A DNA stretch of 64,000 nucleotides from Alphaproteobacteria bacterium (GTDB lineage: Bacteria > Pseudomonadota > Alphaproteobacteria > Caulobacterales > Parvularculaceae), in contig JAUHYK010000016.1 of the NCBI GenBank assembly GCA_030426465.1, forward strand, positions 1-64,000. The letters are read 5' to 3'. The position numbers were made by a program, and so were the translations under genes. Below the pieces are notes generated by a model, which saw nothing but the letters and a program-made list of their open reading frames with translations, did not search any database and was not told the origin of the DNA. Each line of letters begins with the position of its first letter. The stretch's first letter is position 1. Positions 35,607-45,938 of this stretch are shown piece after piece.

Positions 35607-36974
35607 TTACGCCGCCGCTTCGACCGCGGCGCAAATATCTTCGACAACAGCCCTGACAAGGGTTTCGTTCTCGCCCTCGCCCATTACCCGGATCAAGGGT
35701 TCGGTGCCGGATTTACGGATCACGAGACGGCCAGCCTTGCCGAATTTGTCTTCGCCCGCCTTGATCGCGGCTTTCACCGCATCGGCTTCCAGGGGATCGC
35801 CGCCTTTGTAGCGGACATTTTTCAGGAGCTGCGGGAATGGCGCAAAGCAACGGCAGACATCGCTGACCTTGCGGCCTTCGCTTGCAACCACCGCCAGCAC
35901 CTGAAGCGCGGTCACGAGCCCGTCGCCAGTGGTGCCATAGTCGGACAACACCACATGGCCTGATGGTTCACCGCCAATATTGATGCCTTTGGCGCGCATT
36001 TCCTCCACCACATAACGGTCGCCGACTTTGGTGCGCTCAAGCTTCAATCCCTGATCGCCCAGAAATTTGTCGAGCCCCATATTCGCCATCACAGTGGAGA
36101 CGACGCCGCCGCCCTTTAAGGCGCCGGTTTTTTTCCATGCGTTTGCGATAAGCGCGAGAATCTGGTCGCCGTCGACGATATTCCCTTTTTCATCGCAGAT
36201 AATGACGCGGTCAGCGTCGCCATCGAGCGCGATGCCGATATCGGCGCGATATTCATGCACCGCTTTCTGCATTTTTTCCGGCGAAGTCGAACCAACTTCA
36301 TGATTGATATTGAAGCCATTGGGTTCAACGCCGATGGATTTCACTTCGGCGCCAAGCTCCCACAACACGGTGGGCGCAACCTTGTATCCGGCGCCATTGG
36401 CGCAATCGATGACGACGCGCACGCCATCAAGCGATTGACGACGCGGAAACGCAGCTTTTGCGAATTCAATATAGCGCGCGCCAGCATCGTCGATGCGTTT
36501 GACACGGCCAAGGTCAGCGGCGCCTGCGCGCCCGGCGTCCGGACCTTCGCGCATCAGCCGTTCAATCTCCATTTCGGTTTCATCCGAAAGTTTAAACCCG
36601 TCAGGCCCGAAAAATTTTACGCCATTATCGTGATAGGGATTATGCGATGCGGAGATCATTACGCCGAGATCGGCGCGTAGCGAGCGAGTCAGCATCGCCA
36701 TGGCCGGCGTCGGCAATGGCCCGAGCAGAAACACATCCATACCAGAAGCTGCAAAGCCCGCCGTCAGCGCCGGCTCGATCATGTAACCCGACAAACGCGT
36801 ATCCTTGCCGATCACAACCCGGTGCCGGTGAGAACCGTTTTTGAAGACACGGCCCACCGCCATACCGAGACGCAAAATATTGTCGGGCGTCATCGCGCCC
36901 GCATTGGCGAGACCGCGCACCCCGTCAGTTCCAAAAATTTCGCGCTTGCCTGTCATCTGATCATCGCCCCGCAT
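35607..36974 (-). CDS. glmM: Phosphoglucosamine mutase
   Basis: GlmM interconverts glucosamine-6-phosphate and glucosamine-1-phosphate for UDP-GlcNAc, needed by peptidoglycan and lipopolysaccharide. The 455-residue protein has the initial [11 protein letters not shown], the phosphoserine loop [13 protein letters not shown] (Ser110), the metal loop [10 protein letters not shown], the sugar loop GGEPSGHVV and the phosphate loop [14 protein letters not shown] kept the ATG at 36974, which has AGGGAG eight bases before it; 36956 would drop six residues. It is a single gene here, while in many bacteria it follows ftsH-folP, both of which lie within 9 kb. Confidence 0.96.
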   Translation of the reverse strand: MRGDDQMTGKREIFGTDGVRGLANAGAMTPDNILRLGMAVGRVFKNGSHRHRVVIGKDTRLSGYMIEPALTAGFAASGMDVFLLGPLPTPAMAMLTRSLRADLGVMISASHNPYHDNGVKFFGPDGFKLSDETEMEIERLMREGPDAGRAGAADLGRVKRIDDAGARYIEFAKAAFPRRQSLDGVRVVIDCANGAGYKVAPTVLWELGAEVKSIGVEPNGFNINHEVGSTSPEKMQKAVHEYRADIGIALDGDADRVIICDEKGNIVDGDQILALIANAWKKTGALKGGGVVSTVMANMGLDKFLGDQGLKLERTKVGDRYVVEEMRAKGINIGGEPSGHVVLSDYGTTGDGLVTALQVLAVVASEGRKVSDVCRCFAPFPQLLKNVRYKGGDPLEADAVKAAIKAGEDKFGKAGRLVIRKSGTEPLIRVMGEGENETLVRAVVEDICAAVEAAA

Positions 36975-37101
36975 GGGCCCTGCTCCCTTTACGAATACTT
37001 AAGCCTTAACATGTGGCGCCTTCCAAGCTCTTAATACATTGGCATGATATTGGCCGCTAGGTTACGCCGAGATCCTTAATGCAGGAAAACCGGCCGAAAT
37101 C

Positions 37102-38637
37102 ATGACCATTTTCGCCCAGCCATCGATATCGCGCGCGCCCTCATCCCCGGCGCCAGCGCTCGCGGTCAGCCTGGACGGCCCCGTTTTCTGGCTCATGGTC
37201 GCCGCCCTGGCCGGTCTCTCTCTGCCGCTGCGGCAAGCCGGCTTGACGCCGGATGTGAGCTGGCTTCTGGATATGTGCCAGCGCATGCTTGCCGGCGAGA
37301 CGGCCTATGTGGATATTTTCGAAACCACGCCGCCGATCCCCACCCTTCTTTATATGCCAGGCGCCTTGATCGCCGGGGTGACCGGCATCGGCGCCGGCGC
37401 CGCCGTTTACGCCACCTGTTACCTTGCGGTGCTTTTTGCGCTTTTTGTCAGCGACCGGATTTTACCGCGCATACTCGCCGGCGCTGGTCCAAGCCGCCTC
37501 ATCATCATCACTCCCGCCGCGTTTATTCTTTTTTTCCTGTGCAATGACGCCTTCGCCCAGCGCGAATATCTCGCCGCCGCTTTGGCGCTGCCGGCGGCCT
37601 GCGTTTTCATTCGTCACGCCGAGACCGGTGACTGGCCGTCTCTTGGCGCGCTCGCAATTGCGGCGTTTCTGGCGGGACTGGCGGCGGCTATAAAACCGCC
37701 TCTTTTTATTGCGCCCGGCATTGCGCTTGCCTTTTATTATTTCTGGCGCGAGCGGAGCATCGTCTTTTTGTGGCGTAGCGGACTGATTGCGGCGGGGGTG
37801 GTTTTTGTCGCGCTGACCGCCGTCTCGCTCCTCGCCTTTCCGGCTTATCTCGGCGGCGTCACCCACCTCATGAGCGACATCTATGTTCCCTTGCGCTCCA
37901 GCCCCTTGATCGGTCTGACGTCGAAGGAGTTCATCGCCGTCGCCGCCTGCATCGCCATCGCGCTGGCCTTCAACGCAACACGAAAACCATCGCCCGCAAT
38001 CGCGATCTTCTGCGTCATGGCGCTCTCTTTCACAGCGGTTTATTTTGTTCAGGGAAAATATTTTCCTTATCACCTTTATCCCGCCTCATTCTTCGGCGGG
38101 CTGGCGCTTGTCTCGGCGGTCGCCGCTGCATTGCGTCCACGCACGGATGAAACAGCCGGTTCGCGGCGTGTTTTTTCTGTGGCGCTGGCGCTCATGCTTC
38201 CAGCCATGGCCTGGCCTACCTACGCCGCCTATGACGACAATCGCCCGCGCATGCACGACCTTAGCTGGGCGGAAGATCTGCATCAGCCGACGGCGCTGGC
38301 GATTTCAACCAACATCTCCATCTCCTTCCCGCTGGCGCAGGAAATCGGCGCGGTCTGGAAAGACCGCATCCACAGCCAATGGATCGTGCTCTATGCGAAA
38401 GAGGGCTTGAAGAAGAAGCACTTCAGCGCCGACCAAAAAGCAATTTTCCAATCCTATTACGATGCAGAGATCGACCGGATCTTGGATCGCATCATTGCGC
38501 AGAAACCGGACATCATCATCCGCAGCCTGCCCGACAAAGAACTCTATAATGAATTGCTGAAACGCAATCCGCAGCTTCTCGGCGCCTATGAGCCGGTAGC
38601 GCGCGAAGGCGTCATCGAGATCCTGAAACGCCGTTAG
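37102..38637 (+). CDS. Polytopic GT39-like glycosyltransferase
   Basis: This 511-residue protein has about ten membrane helices and resembles lipid-linked-sugar glycosyltransferases (ArnT/PMT-like family 39). An early loop DVSWLLDMCQRMLAGETAYV with Asp before the second helix, and YVDIFETTPPIPTLLYMPGA, match the family's first periplasmic loop with the catalytic acid. The C-terminal part (residues 400-511) is soluble. It probably glycosylates an envelope lipid, glycan or protein. It converges with a methyltransferase and GT2 gene pair, suggesting one envelope-glycan locus. Confidence 0.65.
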   Translation: MTIFAQPSISRAPSSPAPALAVSLDGPVFWLMVAALAGLSLPLRQAGLTPDVSWLLDMCQRMLAGETAYVDIFETTPPIPTLLYMPGALIAGVTGIGAGAAVYATCYLAVLFALFVSDRILPRILAGAGPSRLIIITPAAFILFFLCNDAFAQREYLAAALALPAACVFIRHAETGDWPSLGALAIAAFLAGLAAAIKPPLFIAPGIALAFYYFWRERSIVFLWRSGLIAAGVVFVALTAVSLLAFPAYLGGVTHLMSDIYVPLRSSPLIGLTSKEFIAVAACIAIALAFNATRKPSPAIAIFCVMALSFTAVYFVQGKYFPYHLYPASFFGGLALVSAVAAALRPRTDETAGSRRVFSVALALMLPAMAWPTYAAYDDNRPRMHDLSWAEDLHQPTALAISTNISISFPLAQEIGAVWKDRIHSQWIVLYAKEGLKKKHFSADQKAIFQSYYDAEIDRILDRIIAQKPDIIIRSLPDKELYNELLKRNPQLLGAYEPVAREGVIEILKRR

Positions 38638-39278
38638 CTTTCGCGGCGGGGTTTCGCCACAATCAGCATTTGCTTCGCCAATGGCTTGAAGGGCGAGGCC
38701 AGATAGCTCCGGATCAAAAACGGGTGGACCGGCAAGCGCGACTTGACGGTCAGAGGCAGAAATTTCGGCCTAATGTCGACAACCTCATATCCATTCGCCT
38801 GCAGAAAATCCGAGATGGAAACATGGGACCAGATGGCGATGTGAGTGTAGTCGTCAAAATATTCGCGAACCGCATAGCGATAATTCGGCTGAAGAATTGT
38901 GAGGCGTCCCTTGGCGGAGAGAACCCGCTTCAGCCCTTTTAGCGTCGCCGCGAAATGATCCTGTGTGACATGCTCGAACACATTGCTCGCGAAAGCGAAA
39001 TCCACGGACCCGTCGGCAACAGCATTCAAGTCGGCGATATCGCCCACAATACTTTCAACCCCCGGCGCCATTAGCTCCGGAAATCCCGGCCACATGTCGA
39101 TCGCGATGCGCCGTTTCGCCGTGACATTATTTGTGAACTCGCCGCGCCCGGCGCCGAGATCGAGAACGCAATCCTCCGGCCCGATATGCTTGGAGAAGTA
39201 GGAGCTCCACAAAGCACCCCATACGACATTGCGCCGCTTGTCCTCGGAAAACCGGGTTTCATGATAACCTGTCGTCAT
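38634..39278 (-). CDS. Class I SAM-dependent methyltransferase
   Basis: This 214-residue protein has a clear SAM motif CVLDLGAGRGEFTNNV near residue 38, an acidic strand IAIDMWPG, motif DFAFASNVFEHV and a strand GRLTILQPNYRY. The substrate is probably a sugar or lipid intermediate, as its gene starts with a 4-base overlap (ATGA) at the end of the GT2 gene. Its own end overlaps the convergent GT39-like gene by 4 bases. The order suggests glycan methylation. Confidence 0.85.
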   Translation of the reverse strand: MTTGYHETRFSEDKRRNVVWGALWSSYFSKHIGPEDCVLDLGAGRGEFTNNVTAKRRIAIDMWPGFPELMAPGVESIVGDIADLNAVADGSVDFAFASNVFEHVTQDHFAATLKGLKRVLSAKGRLTILQPNYRYAVREYFDDYTHIAIWSHVSISDFLQANGYEVVDIRPKFLPLTVKSRLPVHPFLIRSYLASPFKPLAKQMLIVAKPRRES

Positions 39279-40378
39279 GCAGCTTTCTTCCAGCCGAAGG
39301 TAATGCCGCGCATCATTTCCAGACCCACATGCAGCGCCCGGAAATTATCGGTGTTGCCGCCTTTGCTTTCGCCAACGCGCGGGTGAAAGGTGACAGGGCA
39401 TTCGATAAGCGTCAGTCCGCTTTCAAGCGCCTTGTCCATGAAATAGGCGTTGAACTCCAGATTCACTTCCGGGTTCAGTTTCGGCAATAATCTCGCCAGA
39501 GCGCGACGGCGAACCAGTTTGTAGGTGGAGCCAACATCGGTCAGCGTCGCCCGGCCGAGATATTTCGCCTCCAGCAACTTCGCAACAAAGAGGTTTCCGT
39601 AGAACATGAAGGTTGTGAGCTGTGTTTTCTGTTCGCGCAAAGTTTCAACCGTGCGCGTTCCATTGACGATGTCCGTATGCGGCACGAATGTCACCAGCTT
39701 GTCGATATCGGCGGCGCGGAAGGTGCGGTCGCCTTCGCACAGGACAATCAGGTCCGACGTGCTGCGCTTCATCGCTTCAAGATAACAACGATAGACGCAG
39801 CGGCCATAACCCTGACGCTCCTCGTTGACGACGATAGCGCCCGCCTTTTCGGCGTTTTCAAAGGTCCTGTCCGTGCTGTTGTTGGAGACGACAATGACCC
39901 GCTCCACGCGGTGATGGGACAGGAAATTTTCCACCGCCGCGGCGATGCTGTCCTCGTCATTATAGGCGGTCAGGGCGACCGTCACCTTTGCGTCGCGCAT
40001 GGATTCTTCGCGGTAACGCCGCACTGGCCGCTTTCTTTCGAAAAAGACGAAAAAGTCTGCGGCCGCGAAGGCGATGCCGGTCACCAAGGGCACGCCGCTA
40101 TACCAGACGAGCCATTCCGCCACGGGCAGGAGCGCGTGATTAAGGCCTAACAGATATCGCGGGAACACCAGAAGGACGCCCAAAAGATACATCGCGGTCG
40201 CCGCAACAAACAGGTAGAGGCTGTACATCAGCCATGGCAGATGCACGATGCGCGCGATCAGCGACAGCTTTTCCGTTTCAAGCTGTTGCAAGGGAAGACC
40301 CGGGTCAACGCCGGGGGCCTTTTCCGCCAGCGCATCCTCGTCGACTTTAGTTTTAGTTAACTGTGCGCCGGTTTGCAT
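39275..40378 (-). CDS. Membrane-bound glycosyltransferase family 2
   Basis: This 367-residue protein has two N-terminal membrane helices (WLMYSLYLFVAATAMYLLGV and LVWYSGVPLVTGIAFAAADF) and then a GT-A domain: VTVALTAYNDEDSIAAAVEN, VIVVSNNSTDRTFENAEKAG, and the donor-binding LIVLCEGDRTF (CEGD in place of DxD). The C-terminal part ends in ALHVGLEMMRGITFG. Such enzymes act on polyprenyl-phosphate or lipid acceptors at the inner membrane. Translation is coupled with the methyltransferase after it. The donor sugar is unknown. Confidence 0.85.
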   Translation of the reverse strand: MQTGAQLTKTKVDEDALAEKAPGVDPGLPLQQLETEKLSLIARIVHLPWLMYSLYLFVAATAMYLLGVLLVFPRYLLGLNHALLPVAEWLVWYSGVPLVTGIAFAAADFFVFFERKRPVRRYREESMRDAKVTVALTAYNDEDSIAAAVENFLSHHRVERVIVVSNNSTDRTFENAEKAGAIVVNEERQGYGRCVYRCYLEAMKRSTSDLIVLCEGDRTFRAADIDKLVTFVPHTDIVNGTRTVETLREQKTQLTTFMFYGNLFVAKLLEAKYLGRATLTDVGSTYKLVRRRALARLLPKLNPEVNLEFNAYFMDKALESGLTLIECPVTFHPRVGESKGGNTDNFRALHVGLEMMRGITFGWKKAA

Positions 40379-40455
40379 GCCGCCCCGGTCCCTTAACGCT
40401 TCATTGACCCTGCTAGCATGCAGTTTCCTGCAAAGGCCTTAACAAAAAGCGGAAA

Positions 40456-41262
40456 TTACCGGCGGCTCTCAATAGCGGAAAAAACGCTGATCGCCTGGCG
40501 TGTTTCGGCAACGTCATGAACCCGGAAAATCGAAGCGCCGCCTGTAAGCCCGGCCATGACCGCCGCGAGGGAGCCGCCAAGCCGTTCATTGGCGGGGGCG
40601 CCGCGGTCGAGGGCGGCGATAAAGCGTTTGCGCGAGGCGCCCAGAAGGACGGGCCGCCCAAGCGCACAGAAGCGATCAAGGTTCGCGAGCAGCGCCAGAT
40701 TATGGTCGAGCGTCTTGCCGAAACCGATCCCCGGATCGACAATCAGACGCGCCTCGTCAACACCCGCCTTGATGCAAGCCTCAATGCGTTTTGCGAGATA
40801 GGAGTAAACCTCTTCCACCACATCGTCATAATGCGGATCTTTCTGCATGGTCTTCGGATCGCCCTGCGCGTGCATCAACACGATGTCGCAGGAAAGCGCC
40901 ACAGCGACCTCCAGGCTGTCGGGCGCGAAGGTAAGCGCCGTGACATCGTTCCAGATCGATGCGCCTGCCGTCACGGCGGCGCGCGCCACCTCAGGCTTGC
41001 GCGTATCGATGGAAATTTCAGCGGCGCACCCTTTTTTGCGGACACCTTCAATCACCGGGATGGTCCGGGCCTGCTCGATTTCCAGCGGAACGTCGTCGGC
41101 GCCGGGACGCGTCGACTCGCCGCCAATGTCGAGAATGTCCGCGCCGTCTTCGCGAAGCTGAAGCGCGTGCGAGACCGCAGCGCCGGCGTCAAGATAGGCG
41201 CCGCCATCGGAAAAAGAATCCGGCGTCGCATTCACGACGCCCATGATGCGACAGGTCTCCAT
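40456..41262 (-). CDS. folP: Dihydropteroate synthase
   Basis: FolP joins p-aminobenzoate to the pterin pyrophosphate in folate synthesis. The 268-residue protein has MGVVNATPDSFSDGG near the start, ADILDIGGESTRPGA, IWNDVTALT, IVDPGIGFGKTLDHNL and LLGASRKRFIAALD, covering the pterin and sulfonamide-binding site. It begins unusually close to the first motif. It lies near ftsH (separated by the DUF4153 gene), as expected for the conserved ftsH-folP-glmM neighbourhood. The gene is the first after a short gap from the DUF4153 gene. Confidence 0.95.
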   Translation of the reverse strand: METCRIMGVVNATPDSFSDGGAYLDAGAAVSHALQLREDGADILDIGGESTRPGADDVPLEIEQARTIPVIEGVRKKGCAAEISIDTRKPEVARAAVTAGASIWNDVTALTFAPDSLEVAVALSCDIVLMHAQGDPKTMQKDPHYDDVVEEVYSYLAKRIEACIKAGVDEARLIVDPGIGFGKTLDHNLALLANLDRFCALGRPVLLGASRKRFIAALDRGAPANERLGGSLAAVMAGLTGGASIFRVHDVAETRQAISVFSAIESRR

Positions 41263-41288
41263 GAAAACCTTACCTCTTTCGCGCCGCG

Positions 41289-43670
41289 CTAGCGGCGCCG
41301 GGACCGCGGACCCGGTTCATGCCGGTTTTCCACTATAAACTGAAACTCGCCGAAAACGATATCGCCGATGACGGGATCCGCAATCTCAAGGTCTCCAACA
41401 AATTCACGCGCGAAGGCCGCCTTCACTTCTGCGCTCAGGGGTTCTTTCGCCGACCCAAGGCTTTCAGCGATCGCCTGGTAACGCTCCTCAAAACTTCTCT
41501 CCGAGTCGCCAAACGCAGCCCAACCTTGCGCGGTGTTTTGATAGGCCCGCAACGTGACAATATCTTCCATAATCTCGATCACGAGAAACTCCTCAGGCGC
41601 CGCTCCGGAGAGTTCGACATAGCGGCCATAGCAGACCGCACCCCACGGCCTTGGCGCGCCTTCCGGCGCACAGCCCCACGAGACCGGCGGTTCGGGGAAG
41701 GTTTGCAACAATGCGCGCGGCGGCTCGATACCGTCTTCCATAACGATGCGCGCGCGCATTTCCTCTGGGGTCAAATAATCAACGGGCAAGTTCAAGCGGA
41801 AGCGCTGACCGAGACCTATAAGATCTTTCTTCGGCGAAGCGACAATGCGTGCATTACCAAGGCCTTCAAGAATTGCGGCCTGCTTGGCGTCATCCTCGGC
41901 GCGACGGAAGGAATCATAGGCCACGCCGTCGTTCCTCTCCGCACGCTCTGCAGTATAACCGGCAAAACGCCACACAGGCGCGTCTTCCTGAATGTAAACG
42001 GCGACGCCAGCATAGGCGAGCCGGCCAGCGTGGATGAGCAGCGCATCCTCGTCACCGTCGAAATCCACATCGATAAGCCGCACCAGGCATCGGCCATCCT
42101 TAAGCGGCTCGTCTTCATATTCCACAGTATCGAAATTTTCAGGGCGTAGCCGCTCCGGCTGCGCCAGGATGCGTTCCGTTTCCTTAACGCGGCCGTCGAA
42201 ATTCCGTTTCTCGTTCAGACATTGCCCGACAGGATCGGCGCCTTCGCGCCGAAGGATGATTCCGTCGGGTATCTCTCCGTCGCCAAGAAGGCGGAGCGCC
42301 TCGCGCCTGACAGCGATGGACTGTTCTGTGAAGTTATAACCCTGTGACCCCGGATTTTGCGCCAGCAAGGCGATTCGTTCGTCACGCGGCGTTCCGGACC
42401 GGGCAGCAAAACGCTCCAACGCGCGCTCGCCCCATTCGCCGGCGCGGCGGCTAGCGAGAAATCCGAAATCGAATTCATCAGGCTCCACAACACCGCGCTC
42501 AAGACGTGAGACCTGATCAGCGACGGAAACGCGTGCGGGTGAAAGGATGGGCGTCATCAACACAGACAGCAGCGCTGCGACAAGGATGGCGGCGCCGATG
42601 TTCACAGGCTGAACTAGCGCCATCCACTGTCCGGGCTTGGCCGCCGCCGCGGCGTAGCCCAGCGCATAAACCGACACGATTACAAGTTCGGTCGCGGCGA
42701 GCACGCGCGCCGGGGTCAAGCCGTACTGATCGACGCGCAGCCAGAGGCCGATCGCGGCAAGCCCGACAATCCCCCCAAGCGGGACCGCCGCAAAGCGTAT
42801 CGTCGTCCGCATGAACGCGGTGTTTGCGACGCCGCCATCCTGATAGGCCGCATTGATAAGAAAGATCATTGTCGCTGCGGCGTTCAAGAGCAGCACCGTG
42901 GCGCGGCCCGTATCCCAGAGAGGCTGCAGCCCGGTAAAGAACAACGCGATCAAAAAAGCGGCGAGAATCGCCGTCATCAAAACGGCGAGCCACGATAAGA
43001 GCATCAACCCGATTTGCCGCGCGCCCCGCGTCAAACCGATATCCGCACCGGCAAGATGCGCGCCCACGGCGAAAACCAACCCTGACGTGATCCAACCGAA
43101 TTCGCTGGAAAAGATAGCCCTGCGAATGAAATCGAGCCCGATCAGATCGAACATCCACGCGCCAAGGGAGATGACAATCCAATAGGCGCCGAGGAAAACG
43201 AGCGACAGCACGACTTGAAAGCCGCGCCCCCAGGCATTGCTGAAATAAGCCTCATAGGAAGCTATTAAGCGGTTTTCGTCGGCGGCGCTTTGAATGAATT
43301 CATGAAGGATAAAAAGAACGATGAGGGAGAACAGCGAAACATTGATGATGGCGTCGACCGCTTCCCAGACATTCTCTGGGCCGAACCAGCCGAACACAAA
43401 AAGCAGCAAGACCGCGCTCGCCGACCATAACGCCAGCCGCATCGCTTTCATGCGGCCAAGGCCGAACAACAAAGGCAACGGCCCGAGCCACGCGATCAAC
43501 CGGCCGATGCCGACGAAACGGTTCCATGCCTCACCTTCCTCAAACCCGTAAAGCGGCTCATGCCGGTTCAGATACTCCGCCGCCCAATAAAGCAGCGCTC
43601 CATAGACCAAGCCGAGCGCAATGTGCGTGATTAAGAAAGGAAGATGCGACTTCGATGTTTCTGCTGACAC
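41289..43670 (-). CDS. DUF4153 membrane protein with large soluble tail
   Basis: This 793-residue protein has about ten membrane helices in its first 400 residues, carrying the DUF4153 pattern (for example LRVDQYGLTPARVLAATELV and LFILHEFIQSA). A soluble C-terminal domain of roughly 390 residues follows (from VSRLERGVVEPDEFDF on), rich in Arg and Glu, without a recognised fold, probably facing the periplasm. Role unknown. It is the gene next to ftsH, separated by a terminator and about 200 bases. Its stop lies 26 bases from folP. Confidence 0.8.
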   Translation of the reverse strand: MSAETSKSHLPFLITHIALGLVYGALLYWAAEYLNRHEPLYGFEEGEAWNRFVGIGRLIAWLGPLPLLFGLGRMKAMRLALWSASAVLLLFVFGWFGPENVWEAVDAIINVSLFSLIVLFILHEFIQSAADENRLIASYEAYFSNAWGRGFQVVLSLVFLGAYWIVISLGAWMFDLIGLDFIRRAIFSSEFGWITSGLVFAVGAHLAGADIGLTRGARQIGLMLLSWLAVLMTAILAAFLIALFFTGLQPLWDTGRATVLLLNAAATMIFLINAAYQDGGVANTAFMRTTIRFAAVPLGGIVGLAAIGLWLRVDQYGLTPARVLAATELVIVSVYALGYAAAAAKPGQWMALVQPVNIGAAILVAALLSVLMTPILSPARVSVADQVSRLERGVVEPDEFDFGFLASRRAGEWGERALERFAARSGTPRDERIALLAQNPGSQGYNFTEQSIAVRREALRLLGDGEIPDGIILRREGADPVGQCLNEKRNFDGRVKETERILAQPERLRPENFDTVEYEDEPLKDGRCLVRLIDVDFDGDEDALLIHAGRLAYAGVAVYIQEDAPVWRFAGYTAERAERNDGVAYDSFRRAEDDAKQAAILEGLGNARIVASPKKDLIGLGQRFRLNLPVDYLTPEEMRARIVMEDGIEPPRALLQTFPEPPVSWGCAPEGAPRPWGAVCYGRYVELSGAAPEEFLVIEIMEDIVTLRAYQNTAQGWAAFGDSERSFEERYQAIAESLGSAKEPLSAEVKAAFAREFVGDLEIADPVIGDIVFGEFQFIVENRHEPGPRSRRR

Positions 43671-43808
43671 GGCTATGCCCGATCCTCTCTACACCTGCCT
43701 TTTGCGGCAAGCGCTGAAACCCAAGGATAGTCTAATCCTCAAATTGAGGAGAGGCCATGACCGCAACAGCGCAATTGCGCGGCGCAAGATGAACCCGTTC
43801 CAAGAAAA

Positions 43809-43838
43809 AAGGCTTTTCGCCGTGGCGCGAAAAGCCTT
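43809..43838 (-). terminator. Rho-independent terminator of ftsH
   Basis: AAGGCTTTTCGC / GCGAAAAGCCTT forms a perfect 12-base stem; on the minus strand it is followed by TTTTTTCTT. It ends the tol-pal-tilS-ftsH transcript side. Confidence 0.9.
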
Positions 43839-43867
43839 CTTATGTCCAGAACCAGTCAAATACTGCG

Positions 43868-45796
43868 TCAGGCCGGGCTTGGCTCCATGCCGCCGGCGCC
43901 GTCATCGCGCTTTTTGCCGCCTGTGGGGGCGCCAGCGCTTGGGACGGAAGATGGCGGGGTGTGATCCTTCGGATCGAGCGGATCTTCGCGGACAATCTCG
44001 CCGCCGTCGAGCAGCTTCTTGATTTCCTCGCCGGTCAGCGTTTCGAATTCGAGAAGCGCCTGGGAAAGCTTTTCCCAATCGTCACGACGTTCGGTCAGAA
44101 TCTTTTTCGCAAGATCAAACCCTTCGGTCACGAAGCGCTTGATCTCATCTTCGATGAGCTTCGCAGTGTCCGTGGAAATTGCCTTGCTGCGCGCAATGGA
44201 CTGACCAAGGAAGACCTCGCCGTCATCTTCGGAATAGGCGATGGGGCCGAGCTTCTCAGACAGTCCATATTGCGTGACCATGGCGCGGGCGATCTTGGTC
44301 GCCATTTCAATATCGGATGACGCGCCGGACGTGACTTTTTCCTTGCCGAATTTGAGTTCCTCGGCGACACGCCCGCCCATCGCCATGGCGATGCGCGCGG
44401 TCATCTGTTCCAGCGACATGGAATAACGGTCGCGCTCAGGCAGAGACTGCACCATACCCAGCGCGCGCCCGCGCGGAATGATGGTCGCTTTATGCACCGG
44501 ATCATTACCCGGCACACAGATCGCGACCATGGCGTGACCCGCCTCGTGATAGGCGGTGAGCATCTTTTCTTCTTCGGTCATCACCATGGAGCGGCGTTCC
44601 GCGCCCATCATGACCTTGTCTTTGGCGTCATCGAATTCGCGCGCGGTGACAAAACGCTTGCCGCGACGGGCGGCGAGCAATGCAGCCTCATTCACGAGAT
44701 TGGCGAGATCGGCGCCGGAAAATCCGGGCGTGCCGCGCGCGATGGTTCGAATATTCACATCCGGCGCCAGCGGCACTTTCTTGGCGTGAACATTCAGAAT
44801 TTTCTCGCGGCCCGTGACATCCGGGTTTGGCACCACGACCTGACGGTCGAAACGGCCGGGGCGAAGAAGCGCCGGGTCGAGAACGTCCGGACGGTTGGTC
44901 GCGGCGATCAGGATGATGCCTTCATTGGCTTCAAACCCGTCCATCTCAACGAGGAGCTGGTTCAAGGTCTGTTCGCGTTCGTCATTGCCGCCGCCTAGAC
45001 CAGCGCCGCGATGACGGCCCACCGCATCGATCTCGTCGATGAAGATAATGCAGGGCGCGTTCTTTTTCGCCTGATCGAACATGTCGCGCACGCGGGATGC
45101 GCCGACGCCCACAAACATTTCAACGAAATCTGAGCCGGAGATCGTAAAGAACGGCACATTGGCTTCGCCGGCGATAGCGCGGGCCAGCAACGTCTTACCC
45201 GTGCCCGGAGGGCCAACGAGCAGCGCGCCTTTCGGGATTTTGCCGCCTAGGCGCTGAAACTTCATCGGGTCTTTGAGATACTCGACAATCTCTTCGAGTT
45301 CTTCTTTCGCTTCGTCGATGCCGGCGACATCATCAAAAGTGACGCGGCCCTGACGTTCGGTCAAAAGTTTCGCTTTTGATTTTCCAAAGCCCATAGCCTT
45401 GCCGCCAGCGCCTTGCATCTGGCGCATGATGAACAGGAAGAAGGCGAGGAAGATCAGCAACGGCAGAATATTGATGAGAAGCGAGAGCAGGAGCGGCAGC
45501 TCTTCTTCTTTCTCGATAGTCGTCGCGATCCCGGCGTCATTCAAACGCTCGGCCGCGGCGGTCTGGCCGTCTTCAGGAATGGTGGTGACAAAGTCTGAAC
45601 CGTCGGAAAGCTTACCCGTGACCTGGCCCTGGGCGACGCTGGCTTCGTTGATGCCGCCATTATCGATACGGCTCACAAATTCCGAATAGGTGAGCTGGGT
45701 CGGCTGCGGGCCGGGCGTTGAAAATTCGAAAAGCTGTAGCGCCACCACAAAGAAGACAATGACGAGGCCCCAGATGAGAATGTTGCGTCCGTTCAT
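43868..45796 (-). CDS. ftsH: ATP-dependent zinc metalloprotease FtsH
   Basis: FtsH is an AAA protease in the inner membrane that degrades unneeded membrane and cytosolic proteins. The 642 residues show two N-terminal helices (about residues 7-24 and 102-124), Walker A GPPGTGKT (195-202), Walker [10 protein letters not shown], the second region of homology around [17 protein letters not shown], and the zinc site HEAGH (417-421). The C-terminal tail is Gly/Pro-rich. It lies 142 bases after tilS on the same strand, the usual alphaproteobacterial order, and ends in a strong terminator. Confidence 0.97.
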   Translation of the reverse strand: MNGRNILIWGLVIVFFVVALQLFEFSTPGPQPTQLTYSEFVSRIDNGGINEASVAQGQVTGKLSDGSDFVTTIPEDGQTAAAERLNDAGIATTIEKEEELPLLLSLLINILPLLIFLAFFLFIMRQMQGAGGKAMGFGKSKAKLLTERQGRVTFDDVAGIDEAKEELEEIVEYLKDPMKFQRLGGKIPKGALLVGPPGTGKTLLARAIAGEANVPFFTISGSDFVEMFVGVGASRVRDMFDQAKKNAPCIIFIDEIDAVGRHRGAGLGGGNDEREQTLNQLLVEMDGFEANEGIILIAATNRPDVLDPALLRPGRFDRQVVVPNPDVTGREKILNVHAKKVPLAPDVNIRTIARGTPGFSGADLANLVNEAALLAARRGKRFVTAREFDDAKDKVMMGAERRSMVMTEEEKMLTAYHEAGHAMVAICVPGNDPVHKATIIPRGRALGMVQSLPERDRYSMSLEQMTARIAMAMGGRVAEELKFGKEKVTSGASSDIEMATKIARAMVTQYGLSEKLGPIAYSEDDGEVFLGQSIARSKAISTDTAKLIEDEIKRFVTEGFDLAKKILTERRDDWEKLSQALLEFETLTGEEIKKLLDGGEIVREDPLDPKDHTPPSSVPSAGAPTGGKKRDDGAGGMEPSPA

Positions 45797-45938
45797 TCTG
45801 TGTCTTCTTTCCTCTCAAGACTTGGTGCGACGATTAATTCTGGCGCACAGGGGAACAGTTCGGGAAATCCCTTAAACCGTAGTAGATAGGCGTTAAGAAA
45901 TGCCAGCGCCATCACCTTCGGCGCAAAAGACGGCGATT

